This document shows positions 31,195-36,192 of a stretch of 64,000 nucleotides of DNA, in pieces; positions within the stretch are counted from its first letter, which is position 1; every line of letters begins with the position of its first letter. The DNA lies in contig NC_134905.1 of NCBI RefSeq assembly GCF_041734735.1, positions 12,051,214 to 12,115,213 on the forward strand, given 5' to 3'. Under the pieces are notes generated by a model. The model was not told the DNA's origin and did no database searches. It saw only the letters and a program-made list of their open reading frames with translations. This DNA is from Babylonia areolata (Eukaryota; Mollusca; Gastropoda; Neogastropoda; Buccinidae). The position numbers and the translations under genes are program-made.

Positions 31195-32611
31195 CAAATA
31201 TCACAACACAGTGCATTTTCTGCCATTCCTATATAGCTAAAAATAATCATGATTAATTAGCTACAGAATTTTTCATGCACTAAATATCAATAACTCTTAG
31301 TAACGACTTATATCACTCTGATTTCTAAATAACGCATTAATTTTCCTATCTTGGAATGTTCATGGTTTGATTCCATTTCTACCCAAGAAGAAACTGGCAG
31401 TACTTTTTTTTCATAGATTGTCTACACTGGTCTGCGTCTCCATTTTTTGTTGCTTGAAGTGACTAATGTGTGCAGTGATTTTTGCCTTTTTGCCAGTTGA
31501 ACATAGGAGAGATTCATATTTCGCTAGTGTTCAAAGGGAAGTTAGTGCATAAATGTTATTTAGATCTGGGAGCAAAAGATGTTGTCTTCATCAAAATGCA
31601 CTCGCTGTGATAACAATGTGTTTAAATTTGATCTGAACAATCTAAGATCTGATATTTTGCCTTGAAGTCATAACACAGTTAGTGGTATAAGTTGGAAGAA
31701 AATAAATCACAAAAATTATTATTACCAAAATGATGATAACAAAACAGTAATGAGAAGAAAGAAAGAAAGAAAGAACATGAGACATCAAATCGTATTCTGA
31801 TGTGTTTCAGATGCCATACTTGGTTGGTTATTGACATCTGAATGGTTATTGTTGAGATTAACAGAAAACTAAGAGCGAATGAATATGATAGATTCCGTTC
31901 TTAATAAGTGTTTTAATAAAAACTACTCTAAATTTAAAAGTGTGACTGCTAGAAAAGTTCATCTGCTACGACTGACATCCGCTCTTGTGTGACCAAATCC
32001 AAAGTGATGACACTTGATCATTACAGTGATCACACTGCGTCAGACTTGCAAATTGATGAAAGTAAAACACTTTCAAAACCAGATTAAGCGATTATGCAGA
32101 AACCTTCGTCATTCTAGTTTGGAAGACATGTTTGCCACTATTTATTCCATCTTATCCGTATGATTTTGTTTGGGTTCCTTTTAGTTTACCCCAATGTTGC
32201 TACTGTGTAGACTATATCTGATCCAGTGTTCATTAGTGCTCAGGGTTCAAGGCCCCATTTTGGCATGGTGTTGTGCCCTATGGAAAGGCACATTACTCAC
32301 TCCACCAAGCTGTAATTGGGCACCTGACTTGGGTTGGGGAAGGTTAGAATGGCAGGAGAGGACTGGGCCCCGCCTTCCTGTGCCAGGCCCTAAACACAGT
32401 AAATAATTCACTGTCCTGATGGCCAAAACATTGCGTTTAACCTTGAGTGTTGCTGTTTTGTGTTCAGGTGGGAACGCTCCTCACGGTGGGAATGGTTCTG
32501 TTCTCTGGAAGCTGCTATTACCATGCCTTGACGGGCAACCAGCAAGTGCGATATGTCACACCCTACGGTGGGATCCTGCTCATTGTTGGTTGGCTGGCCA
32601 TGGCCCTGTGA
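5909..32611 (+). CDS. TMEM256: TMEM256 homologue (DUF423 family), four coding exons
   Basis: Joining 5909-6104, 17963-18000, 25466-25546 and 32468-32611 (phases 1, 0, 0) gives 459 bases: a 152-residue protein plus TGA. All introns are GT-AG. The product matches the TMEM256/DUF423 family of small membrane proteins (about 113 residues in human). Residues about 45-66 read [20 protein letters not shown], the family's first membrane segment ending in YGAHG. Exon 3 carries [20 protein letters not shown], matching the conserved HxxHSxALL region. Exon 4 carries [14 protein letters not shown] and [13 protein letters not shown], two further hydrophobic segments ending at the usual C-terminus. The start is supported by an in-frame upstream TGA at 5876-5878. 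Compared with vertebrates there is an N-terminal extension of roughly 40 residues. The function of the family is poorly known. The introns of 11.9, 7.5 and 6.9 kb are full of transposons. A possible polyA signal lies at 33999-34004 but is unproven. Confidence 0.93.
6457..6680 (+). repeat. Three-copy 80-bp tandem repeat in intron 1
   Basis: Copies lie at 6457-6536 (80 bp), 6537-6600 (64 bp, missing an internal 16 bp) and 6601-6680 (80 bp). Each starts TTTTGCTGTG and ends AATTAATGCACAG(T/C)TTACC. Confidence 0.9.
7033..7059 (+). repeat. 27-bp perfect direct repeat, left copy
   Basis: Contains AGAGTAGCAAACAGCCAGAC. An identical 27-base copy lies at 9365-9391, 2.3 kb away, on the same strand. Neither copy belongs to an element I recognise. 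Confidence 0.85.
7152..8537 (-). mobile_element. 5'-truncated RTE-like LINE with 11-bp target duplication
   Basis: The 11-base sequence ACTTAAAGTTG occurs at 7141-7151 and again at 8538-8548, immediately outside a minus-strand LINE fragment, and fits a target-site duplication. The element keeps the later half of RT and the C-terminal region, then a 3' part of about 100 bp with GGTGAAGG-type repeats and an (ACA)n tract, without a long polyA tail. It lacks the endonuclease and early RT, as usual for 5' truncation. It sits in TMEM256 intron 1, antisense to the host gene. Confidence 0.85.
7261..8517 (-). CDS. LINE reverse transcriptase, C-terminal 418 residues, open frame
   Basis: The frame is open without stops from RT block 2 to the end. 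Visible motifs are [13 protein letters not shown] (residues 15-27), [12 protein letters not shown] with catalytic Asp near residue 49, [31 protein letters not shown] (FADD, near residue 150), [17 protein letters not shown] and the C-terminal [20 protein letters not shown] followed by a basic [10 protein letters not shown] segment. It would copy its RNA at a nicked target. An 18-bp in-frame duplication (7975-8010) inserts six residues, KTSRAD, just before [12 protein letters not shown], probably a private mutation of this copy. Without the endonuclease and N-terminus it cannot act alone. Confidence 0.88.
   Translation of the reverse strand: MKPQAEKIIAEEQAGFRPGRSTTEQIFNLRILCERYLQHQQDLYHVFVDFKKAFDRVWHAALWATMRLYNINANLTQVIQNLYDKATSAVYFNSNIGDCFRTTVGVRQGCLLSPTLFNIFLERIMTDALEDHKGTVNIGGRAVTNLRFADDIDGLAGKEEELASLVDHLEKTSRADKTSRAYGMQISAEKTKLMTNNTNGISTDIRVDGQKLETVHSFKYLGAIVTDEGSKPEVLSRIAQATAALTKLRYIWNDRNIALGSKIRLMRTLVTSILLYACESWTLTAEIEKRIQSTEMRCFRRLLGISYKDHITNEEVRNRIRQVIGPYEDLLTLVKRRKLKWYGHVTRSSGLAKTFLQGTVQGGRRRGRQRKRWEDNIPEWTGLRLRDTVRRSENREDWRMLIARSPVAPQWSTRLQDR
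8549..9659. other. TMEM256 intron 1 sequence without a recognised gene
   Basis: Contains a T/G-rich tract near 8841-8877, a short (AC)n run near 9107-9140, and the right copy of the 27-bp direct repeat at 9365-9391. No coding signal was seen. Confidence 0.5.
9365..9391 (+). repeat. 27-bp perfect direct repeat, right copy
   Basis: Identical to 7033-7059. The pair brackets about 2.3 kb that includes the complete RTE-like insertion. Confidence 0.85.
9768..10409 (-). pseudogene. L1/Tx1-like LINE ORF2, C-terminal zinc-knuckle fragment
   Basis: 213 open codons ending at the natural stop. It contains [18 protein letters not shown] (Cys, Cys, His, Cys spacing of the zf-RVT type) followed by an aromatic and basic tail ([11 protein letters not shown]). 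This segment follows RT in L1/Tx1-type ORF2 proteins and is thought to bind nucleic acid. Upstream connection to RT is lost through frame changes between 10410 and 10975. Confidence 0.8.
10822..10895. repeat. 37-bp tandem duplication inside the L1/Tx1-like LINE
   Basis: 10822-10858 and 10859-10895 are identical and both start ATTGTTTAAGTAGTATTTGC. At 37 bp the duplication shifts the LINE frame. Complete identity suggests a recent event. Confidence 0.93.
11344..12480 (-). pseudogene. L1/Tx1-like LINE reverse transcriptase fragment
   Basis: 378 open codons with RT blocks in order: [70 protein letters not shown] (catalytic Asp of DFEK present, with Val where Ala is usual), [20 protein letters not shown], then [13 protein letters not shown]. 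The last keeps ADD but has His-Ser where most relatives have an aromatic residue before ADD. The frame ends shortly after, at GQRLNFEKK, and the post-RT piece (11295-10975) is in another frame. It is a fossil polymerase. Confidence 0.85.
12402..12839 (-). pseudogene. L1/Tx1-like LINE linker between endonuclease and RT
   Basis: 145 codons, strongly helical and charged ([20 protein letters not shown]), ending [20 protein letters not shown]. This matches the coiled linker preceding RT in L1-type ORF2. It overlaps the RT frame by 79 bases in a different register, showing a frameshift there. Confidence 0.7.
13056..13597 (-). pseudogene. L1/Tx1-like LINE endonuclease fragment
   Basis: Two overlapping frames together show an APE-type nuclease: [20 protein letters not shown] (the N-terminal Asn block), [20 protein letters not shown] (block with QDTH where QETH is usual), [11 protein letters not shown], then after a frame change [13 protein letters not shown] and [17 protein letters not shown] (catalytic GDxN block). 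The SDH end block is not in an open frame here. The ATG at 13597 probably marks the original ORF2 start. Confidence 0.8.
14557..14788. mobile_element. Small MITE with TTAA ends (piggyBac-like layout)
   Basis: TTAA at 14557-14560 and 14785-14788 flank a 224-bp insert with imperfect inverted ends: CTCACTCAGTACGG on the left and CTCTCTCCATACGA on the right when reversed (10 of 14 match). A TTAA target site with short terminal repeats is the hallmark of piggyBac-type elements. No transposase is encoded. The assignment is inference from the ends alone. Confidence 0.5.
14975..15026 (+). repeat. (AC)26 microsatellite
   Basis: Uninterrupted dinucleotide run within intron 1. Confidence 0.95.
15517..15540 (+). 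repeat. Poly-C run of about 24
   Basis: Homopolymer C tract. The minus strand is a G run able to form quadruplex structure. Length is uncertain because such runs are sequencing-error prone. Confidence 0.85.
16160..16745 (-). CDS. Unidentified minus-strand ORF, possible LINE ORF1 fragment
   Basis: From an ATG at 16745 the minus strand reads [20 protein letters not shown], a basic and polar N-terminus, open to 16491. After a frame change, sequence near 16490-16370 reads as a helical stretch ([20 protein letters not shown]). Another frame (16366-16178) is rich in Gln, Ser and Pro ([20 protein letters not shown]). Basic head, short coil and low-complexity linker fit LINE ORF1 proteins, and the decayed L1/Tx1-like ORF2 lies downstream on the same strand. 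They may be parts of one broken element, but 2.6 kb of simple sequence separates them and no domain is recognised. A host origin is not excluded. Confidence 0.3.
16746..17450. other. TMEM256 intron 1, 3' part
   Basis: No gene recognised. It ends in an (AT)n run at about 17426-17450 that abuts the SINE. Confidence 0.5.
17451..17836 (+). mobile_element. Full-length tRNA-derived SINE
   Basis: The head GGAGTGATGGCCTAGAGGTA has a good A box, and GGTTCGAATCA near 17510 is a B box. The body contains ATTCAGATGAGACGTTAAAC, AAAGAACCCACGGCAACAAA and GGGGAGAGCAGCCCGAATTT, and ends TCTGTCGTGATAAAATG. Partial copies occur at 4945, 5390 and 63050 in this window, so this is the reference copy. It lies 130 bp upstream of TMEM256 exon 2. 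Confidence 0.85.
17839..17940 (+). repeat. (AT)n/(GT)n microsatellite next to exon 2
   Basis: Alternating AT and GT runs fill most of the space between the SINE end and the exon 2 acceptor region. Confidence 0.8.
17963..18000 (+). CDS. TMEM256: TMEM256 coding exon 2 (38 bp)
   Basis: A very short exon between acceptor tatttttcag and donor GTAATG. With the last base of exon 1 it completes the Gly codon and then reads [12 protein letters not shown], the variable loop between the first membrane segment and the TGNRxH block. Both junction phases fit, and the join gives the family's spacing. Confidence 0.9.
18043..18253 (+). repeat. 109-bp tandem duplication just after exon 2
   Basis: Copy 1 starts at 18043 and copy 2 at 18152, both with TCTTCAACTAAGTTCATTCA and GGTAAGATCAGTTATGATTT followed by a T-rich tract ending TATAG. 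The junction creates an exon-like interval: T-rich acceptor ending at 18143 and donor GTAAGA at 18196, enclosing 18144-18195. Confidence 0.9.
18254..20876. other. TMEM256 intron 2, 5' part
   Basis: No host gene recognised. It includes a repeat fragment at about 19610-19690. Short minus-strand open pieces at 20004-20240 and about 20340-20650 are interrupted by stops and could be eroded transposon coding sequence, which I cannot assign. Confidence 0.4.
19610..19690 (+). repeat. Fragment of the 37378-38130 interspersed repeat
   Basis: ACTCATTTGTGTAAACAAAG followed by TTAGTCTATG and AACCCAGTGTTCGATTGTC matches the start of the repeat at 37378 with a few changes. Confidence 0.7.
20883..21026 (+). 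repeat. 72-bp subterminal tandem repeat in the Harbinger left end
   Basis: GGCCATAGTAAACC followed by CCGGAGTTTTGAC recurs at 20883 and 20955. Inverted GGCCATAGT copies lie at 24994-25002 and 24890-24898 on the right end. These are candidate transposase or MADF binding sites. Confidence 0.8.
21047..21342 (+). CDS. Harbinger transposase exon 1 (one premature stop)
   Basis: From ATG it reads [20 protein letters not shown], then [20 protein letters not shown] and [20 protein letters not shown], the N-terminal region typical of Harbinger transposases (a WVHPI...R block and a RMxxxxFDxLL block). An in-frame TGA at 21278-21280 interrupts it. Reading past it gives [20 protein letters not shown] to the donor at 21343 (GTAACC). 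The last two bases AG join the A of exon 2 to give [16 protein letters not shown], exactly the family's helix-turn-helix region. Confidence 0.88.
21416..21570 (+). repeat. (GT)n then (GA)n microsatellite in the transposase intron
   Basis: A (GT)n run at about 21416-21461 passes into GT-rich sequence and a (GA)n run at about 21549-21570. Confidence 0.9.
22388..23095 (-). pseudogene. Harbinger accessory MADF protein, second exon (broken)
   Basis: On the minus strand an acceptor (gatttcag) at 23100-23096 opens a frame beginning [20 protein letters not shown], the second half of a MADF (Myb/SANT-like) DNA-binding domain, then [15 protein letters not shown] and an acidic Gln/Asp-rich linker. The frame ends at 22791. 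A further piece, 22675-22391, reads [20 protein letters not shown] and ends in a Gln-rich tail, placed where a BESS-like protein-interaction region usually follows. At least one frame change and one stop (near 22729-22731) separate the two. In Harbingers this partner protein brings the transposase to the DNA ends and into the nucleus. Confidence 0.75.
23246..24124 (+). CDS. Harbinger transposase exon 2 (DDE_Tnp_4 domain, one frameshift)
   Basis: After acceptor ttttcag at 23245 the frame reads [20 protein letters not shown], then [20 protein letters not shown] (first catalytic Asp in AIDGKH), [20 protein letters not shown] and SCSDGGIF (second Asp). Near 23636 one base appears lost, and the protein continues in the next frame as [40 protein letters not shown] (catalytic Glu) and [20 protein letters not shown] to a stop at 24122-24124. 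All three DDE residues are present. Joined length would be about 390 residues, normal for the family. It lies within the intron of the antiparallel MADF gene. Confidence 0.9.
23840..24384 (+). repeat. 286-bp tandem duplication of the transposase 3' end
   Basis: 23840-24125 is repeated at 24126-24384. Both copies start AGCACATGGCGCATTATGAG and both contain GGAATCAGACTACAA and AGTCAGTGGTCGGGC. The second copy lies after the stop codon and is slightly diverged, so it is non-coding. Confidence 0.93.
24390..24572 (+). repeat. Long (GT)n then (GA)n microsatellite
   Basis: GT-rich tract from about 24390 to 24547 passing into (GA)n to about 24572, just downstream of the duplicated transposase end. 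Confidence 0.9.
24617..24749 (-). CDS. Harbinger accessory MADF protein, first exon
   Basis: From ATG at 24749 the minus strand reads [20 protein letters not shown] then [14 protein letters not shown], the first half of a MADF domain (acidic start, LI.AV.....Y, then WE.IA). Ending at 24617 (phase 1) and joining 23095 gives [20 protein letters not shown], the expected continuous MADF core. The donor at 24616 reads ATAAGT instead of GTAAGT, so splicing may be lost. Its intron contains the transposase exon 2 on the other strand. Confidence 0.75.
25012..25465. other. TMEM256 intron 2, 3' end
   Basis: No gene recognised. It contains short direct repeats of GCAGGATGTCAG (near 25055 and 25106) and an A-rich run near 25378-25400. 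Confidence 0.5.
25466..25546 (+). CDS. TMEM256: TMEM256 coding exon 3
   Basis: 27 codons between acceptor cattttcag and donor GTGAGT, phase 0 at both ends. [20 protein letters not shown] then LARRPVL aligns with the conserved ETANRYHFLHSLALL-type block of TMEM256 and starts the second membrane segment. Confidence 0.93.
25547..26769. other. TMEM256 intron 3, 5' part
   Basis: GT-rich stretches near 25555-25660 and 25885-25920, a G run at about 26037-26052 and (CT)n at 26526-26569. No coding signal found. Confidence 0.6.
26526..26569 (+). repeat. (CT)n microsatellite
   Basis: About 21 uninterrupted CT units in intron 3. Confidence 0.95.
26779..28935 (-). mobile_element. 5'-truncated LINE with open RT frame, 9-bp target duplication and fold-back 5' end
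   Basis: ACTTGTACT occurs at 26770-26778 and 28936-28944, directly outside the element, as a target duplication. The sense (minus) strand begins inside the RT region and ends after a short 3' region with hairpin CTTCG-TCAG-CGAAG and terminal CCATG, with no polyA. At the 5' end a perfect inverted repeat (28906-28920 against 28923-28937) shows that the cDNA end folded back or was inverted. The single long frame is intact, so the copy is young. It sits in TMEM256 intron 3, antisense. Confidence 0.88.
26805..28919 (-). CDS. LINE reverse transcriptase with C-terminal zinc finger, 704 codons open
   Basis: Uninterrupted from a chance ATG near the truncation point to the natural stop. RT blocks: [20 protein letters not shown] (128-147), [55 protein letters not shown] (catalytic D263), [32 protein letters not shown] (FADD 384-387), then [20 protein letters not shown] and [17 protein letters not shown]. 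The C-terminus ends in a Cys2-His-Cys-like finger, [20 protein letters not shown], then C. The LINE family at 39.6-49.6 kb has the same order and a similar final finger. The endonuclease is absent through 5' truncation. The exact clade (RTE-like or neighbour) needs phylogeny. Confidence 0.92.
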   Translation of the reverse strand: MKKATFRLICSNLQRKLREIQNGWWTNLAERAQLCADTGDYRGLYEALKAVYGPSYQVQSPLRSADGQALFTDKTSILNRWSEHFQALFSANRTVQDSAILRIPQQPVKLQLDELPTLEETVKAIEQLKCGKAAGVDGIPPEAWKNGGPALHSKLHNLFVCCWEQGKLPQDLRDAVIITLYKNKGEKSDCSNYRGITLLSIAGKILARVLLNRLVPTIAEEHLPESQCGFRANRGTTDMVFVLRQLQEKCREQNKGLYATFVDLTKAFDTVSRKGLWEIMKRLGCPPKFLSMVIQLHEEQRGQVRHSNDLSEPFPIGNGVKQGCVLAPTLFTIFFSMMLQQATEDLGDDDGIFIRYRTDGSLFNLRRLQAHTKTLEQLIRELLFADDAALVAHTEAALQRITSCFAEAAQLFGLEVSLKKTEVLHQPAPQEEFHAPHINIGETELKSVHQFSYLGCTISSDAKIDKEIDNRLAKANSAFGRLYKRVWNNKHLKKDTKISVYRAVVLPTLLYGSETWVTYRHHIRLLDRFHQRCLRTILSIHWSDYITNVEVLEQAKTISIEAVLLKTQLRWAGHMSRMEDHRLPKIALYGELSTGHRDRGAPKKRYKDSLKKALGACHIDHRQWSAVAADRETWRRTIHQAVSSFENNRRASLEDKRRRRKNHDAAAANPDQTFPCNRCGRLCFSRIGLVSHERACIRRGQRPS
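28906..28937. repeat. Perfect 15-bp inverted repeat at the LINE 5' junction
   Basis: GTTGCTTTCTTCACC at 28906-28920 and its exact complement at 28923-28937, with a 2-base loop. The left arm is true LINE sequence and the right arm is extra. Confidence 0.95.
28945..30429. other. TMEM256 intron 3, middle
   Basis: No gene seen. It holds (CT)n at about 29180-29209 and 29846-29887, a short (GCGTTT)n run at 29818-29840, and a TATAG-rich AT tract at about 29478-29600. Confidence 0.65.
30430..31080 (-). mobile_element. Decayed CR1/L2-like LINE fragment
   Basis: Minus-strand pieces show the ADD block ([16 protein letters not shown] at about 30920-30870), [19 protein letters not shown] (the xNKLKLNxxKTE block), and later [20 protein letters not shown] (the SRLDYCNSLLAGLP block, near 30530-30475). 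Order and spacing fit RT of CR1/L2-group LINEs. Many stops are present. It lies antisense in TMEM256 intron 3. Confidence 0.7.
31149..31192 (+). repeat. (AC)n microsatellite
   Basis: About 21 AC units in TMEM256 intron 3. Confidence 0.95.
31193..32204. other. TMEM256 intron 3, 3' part
   Basis: AT-rich with no recognised gene or repeat beyond a short GAAA run near 31757-31774. Confidence 0.5.
32205..32405 (+). mobile_element. SINE copy just before TMEM256 exon 4
   Basis: Contains a B-box-like AGGGTTCAAGGCCCC near 32238-32252 and then GGTGTTGTGCCC, AATGGCAGGAGAGGA and a CCAGGCCCTAAACACAGT end. The same blocks in the same order occur at 33560-33775, so the two are copies of one family. It ends about 60 bp before the exon 4 acceptor. 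Confidence 0.7.
32468..32611 (+). CDS. TMEM256: TMEM256 coding exon 4 (C-terminal)
   Basis: Acceptor tgtgttcag, then 47 codons and TGA at 32609-32611. [20 protein letters not shown] then LTGNQQ and [17 protein letters not shown] form two hydrophobic helices with the family's CYYxALTG loop and GWLAxAL terminus. Confidence 0.94.
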   Translation: MGTLLTVGMVLFSGSCYYHALTGNQQVRYVTPYGGILLIVGWLAMAL

Positions 32612-32647
32612 ACACACTGGTCACTTGTCTCCCTTGACAGTGGTTGC

Positions 32648-32649
<2 letters not shown>

Positions 32650-32685
<36 letters not shown>
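32650..32685 (+). repeat. (GT)n in the TMEM256 3' UTR region
   Basis: About 17 GT units starting roughly 40 bases after the stop codon. Confidence 0.9.
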
Positions 32686-32687
<2 letters not shown>

Positions 32688-33324
32688 GAATGGAACATGC
32701 AGTTTTTTGTTTTTGTTTCTTCCTCTTCAGCTGTATTCTTTTCTCATTTTAATTTATAGCATTAGACAGCTCTAAAATAGTTTCATTTAGAAAAGAATAT
32801 AAGCATGTTTTTTTTTTGTTTTTTTTTCTGAATTATAAATGTTCTTTTTATGATAGTCACAGCCGTGACCAAAGTTTCTTTTTTTTTTTTTATCTTTCTT
32901 ATGTAGAATATGTCAGGAAGATAGGCTTTCATTTATTTTTGAAAGATAAATGTTTATTTATTTGTTTCATTCATTCACTTTTAGATAATCATCTTTGCCT
33001 TTCATTGTCCTTTAATTTTCTCCAGTTTAGACTGAAAGTGAGAATATCAATGTTGCAGATTGTAGAGAACTTGTAGCCTCAGTGGTCATAGCACATGCAG
33101 TGTACATTGCAACCTGTTTGTAGCATCAAGTTGAAAATGAATTATGCATATTTATGGAAAAATCAAATGTGCATGTGATATCTCATCAACCTTTCCTTTT
33201 TTTTGGCAGTTTGTTTGATACTGATGTTGAAATTTTGATAACTTGGTGAGGAAGATTATTGCTTTCTTTTCCTTGTAGTTTTTTTGTCTGCACTTTTGAA
33301 TCGTGAAGTCCAACTGTCAGGAGA

Positions 33325-33775
33325 CGCTGTGGCAGAATTGGTTTGACGTTGGACTTGTGACTGGTGTTCACAGGTAAAGGGGGCTTGAGGCCACCTTGTG
33401 ACTGGTGTTCACAGGTAAAGGGGGTTTCAGGCCCCCTTGTGACTGGTGTTCACAGGTAAAGGGGGTTTCAGGCCCCCTTGTGACTGGTGTTCACAGGTAA
33501 AGGGGGTTTGAGGCCCCCTTGTGACTGGTGTTCACAGGTAAAGGGGGCTTGAAGCCCCTTTGGACATAGTGTTGTGCCCCTGGGACAGGCACTTTACTCT
33601 GACTTTCCCCACTCCACCCACATGTGAAGGGGTACATGATGTTGGTTGAAGAAGATTAAAATGGCAGGAGAGGAATCAGCCCCACCATCCTATTTTGAAC
33701 CCTAGACTCAGTGGATATGAATTCATACCCGAATGCCATGAAGACTATGGGACCTTTAACCTTTAAACCTTCACT
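33325..33775 (+). mobile_element. SINE with an internally amplified B-box segment
   Basis: The tRNA-like head GCTGTGGCAGAATTGGTTT (A-box region) is followed by five 41-bp tandem units, then the body TTGTGCCCCTGGGACAGGCA, AATGGCAGGAGAGGAAT and GAACCCTAGACTCAGTGGAT shared with 32205-32405. Each 41-bp unit ends in a GGGGGTTTGAGGCCCC-type B box, so part of the SINE's own promoter has been multiplied. It lies downstream of the TMEM256 stop. Confidence 0.75.
33355..33559 (+). repeat. 41-bp minisatellite, five copies
   Basis: Units start at 33355, 33396, 33437, 33478 and 33519, each beginning TTGTGACTGGTGTTCACAGG. They differ only at a few bases near the end (GGCTTGAGGCCAC, GGTTTCAGGCCCC and similar). 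Each contains CACAGGTAAAG, a match to the splice donor consensus. Confidence 0.95.
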
Positions 33776-34829
33776 AAACTACTAGTGTATTGGAATGAAA
33801 GTTATTTTGCAGGAACTGTCATTGTTATTTGAATGTTGTCTTCATTTTAAGGTAGGGTTGTTGTTTTTTTGTTTTGGGGGTTTTTTTTTGGTTCTTTTTT
33901 AGCATTGATTGATCATGTGACTTTAATGATGAAACTTCATTCTGGTGATTTGACCTTTTGTAGGCTGCTGCTACAAATGGAATTGTGCAACAAAAGTGAA
34001 TAAATATGATGTCAAATTTGTATGATCTCTTTTTTTTTTCTTTTTTTGGAGGGGGCGGTGTTGTTTGTTTGCTTTGAACGCTATCAACAAACCAGTAAAC
34101 ATTATGGATTGCTGATAGCAGACTGCACTGAGAGAGGCACAGCATACTGAGGGTTAGCTCCCTTTCCTACAGCAGTCAACATGAACCAGTCTGGCACGGT
34201 CACCAGCGATAGGGTGCTGACAAGGAAGAGTTTGTTGAGCGCTGTTCTCAGGCCTTAGAACAGAACACATGACCGTTCAGCAGGCAGGGCAGAAGAATCA
34301 GGCATTGGAGTGGACAATAATGCTGTCTGCTGTTTGCTGACTGTTACTTTCAGTTTCAAGAAGGTGTCAAACTGTACGGACTGATCCCAGTATGCAACAC
34401 CACATCTGCATAGATTGAAATATAAAAAAGGAGCATATGCCTTGCCTATATGTAAACCCAATGTGCTGGTCAGGCCTGAAAGCATATCCTAGGTTTGTAT
34501 AAGATATCAGCATGAAATGAAATACAAGAGAGGCAATGCCTTCAAGACTCACTTGCAATACACACTTTATCCAGTAAAAAAACAAAAAAAAAGTCATTAA
34601 AATGTGTTCCGTGTTTGATAATATAAAGCTTTGGGGGTGGAAGGAGGGATGTAATAGCAGGTTCGAACCAAGCAGTTTTGATTCAAGAGTATGTAGAATT
34701 ACAGTGCTAAATCACGCCTACCAATGACATTTAAAAATTAATATTTAAACATATGGTTTGGGTTTTTTTGCGTGTTAAATTGATTTCAGTGTTCAAGGTG
34801 ATAACACCATTTAAATCATGTTATTTTGG
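33776..34829. other. Intergenic sequence after TMEM256
   Basis: AATAAA at 33999-34004 followed by a T-rich tract is the best polyA-signal candidate I could find for TMEM256. It would imply a 3' UTR of about 1.4 kb containing the SINE array. No other gene was seen. Confidence 0.3.
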
Positions 34830-35400
34830 CATACCTCAATTATTTAAGAAGTTCTTTAAGAACTGTGGTAAAGGAGAGTTCGCTATTGCCTCATGCATAC
34901 CATAACATACAGCTGTTTTCTCCAGATCTTCATGTTCGACAGGCTTACAGAAAGTACAACCCAGTCCATTCCATTTCTCTTTTATGTTCATTTTAGTTAA
35001 TTCAGTAGCCACTTTAAAATATTCATATGCTGTAAATACGTCGATGGTATGGTTAGTGTCACTGTTTTTGTTCTGTCCAGAATTTGTGGTTCTTTTGATT
35101 ACGAACAAGAAAAAGAGGTCAGGCTGTCTTCAAACCCAAACCCAAATTGTGATTTTTTTGGATACGGGTCCTCAGTGAAATAAACCATTGATGATCATGA
35201 AATACAGCTTAATCGGGAAGATGTACAACCTATTATTGGTATGACCTTGAAGATTTGTTCCCGCTATGTTTAATCCAAGTTTGGTATCAGCAGGCAAAGT
35301 ATTTCCAGAGAAAATGAAGATGTTTAAGTGTACCATGGACACACAGACACAGACACAGACACAGACACACAAAATATTATCAAACCCAGTCAACTGATAC
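34830..35400 (-). repeat. Interspersed repeat copy, minus strand
   Basis: The minus strand near 35345-35265 reads TGTGTGTCCATGGTACACTT, ATTTTCTCTGGAAATACTTT and CTGCTGATACCAAACTTGG. These parallel the blocks TGTGTGTCCGTGGTAAACT, ATTTTCTCTGCAAATACTTT and GTTGACACCAAATTAGG at 37461-37525. An open frame at 35108-34836 gives a protein I do not recognise. The left boundary is approximate. Confidence 0.55.
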
Positions 35401-35641
35401 TATAAGACAAAACGTGGGAATGTTTGGAAGATTTGTCAATAACTCCTTCCAAAAATGCCATATCAGGGAGAAATCATTCAATCTCTTGTTCTCTACTTTA
35501 TTGTTTTACTTTTTGTATGTGGTATATGTAACTTTTCGTGTGTGTCTTGTAAACCTTGTTAAGGTTTAATTGACATTATAATTGATTCTGATTCTGATTC
35601 ACACACATACACACATGCACGCACACGCACACGCACACACA

Positions 35642-35683
<42 letters not shown>

Positions 35684-35879
35684 TGGGCTATTACACAGAC
35701 TCACAGTGTTTACACAAGTGAGTCAAAAACAAAATAAATAAGTAAATATCTTAAATGTGATAAATTGAAAGATAAGTGGAAAGCAACTGATTGAAATAAG
35801 AAAAATTATGGGCTATGTTCAGCAAATTTATGTGCACCCACACACAGCATGCAAATGCAAACACACACACACACACACA

Positions 35880-35918
<39 letters not shown>

Positions 35919-35960
35919 CATATATATATCATTTTGTTGTTGTTGTTGCTCTTCTTCTGC

Positions 35961-36001
<41 letters not shown>

Positions 36002-36149
36002 CTACATTTTTTCTTCATTTTTTTTTCTTCATTTTTTCCCCTTCTCTTTAATTATTATTATTATTATTTTCATTGATGGCTTGATGTAAAAAAGCAATTG
36101 TTGCTTATTCAATTTACCATCATGAAATAAAATCTTGACTTGTCTTGAC

Positions 36150-36190
<41 letters not shown>
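35401..36190. other. LINE 3' end fragment and microsatellites
   Basis: Near 35535-35602, TTGTAAACCTTGTTAAGG leads into a (CTGATT)n-type tail, as at LINE 3' ends. (AC)n runs lie at 35638-35680, 35859-35918 and 36151-36186, and (CT)n at 35967-36000. Just before 36150, AAATAAAATCTTGACTTGTC resembles the tail of the LINE remnant at 50585. Confidence 0.5.

Positions 36191-36192
<2 letters not shown>

Noticed and set aside
32790-32800. AATATA-type hexamer soon after the TMEM256 stop as a polyA signal
   Set aside because: It is a weak variant without a clear downstream element. AATAAA at 33999 is a better but still unproven candidate.
33355-33559. Regular direct repeats that could suggest a CRISPR array
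   Set aside because: The units are contiguous with no unique spacers, and the genome is eukaryotic. It is a minisatellite derived from a SINE.
34836-35108. 90-codon minus-strand frame with two Cys residues (CTFCKP)
   Set aside because: It lies in the interspersed repeat related to 37378 and shows no known domain. It is not supported as a gene.
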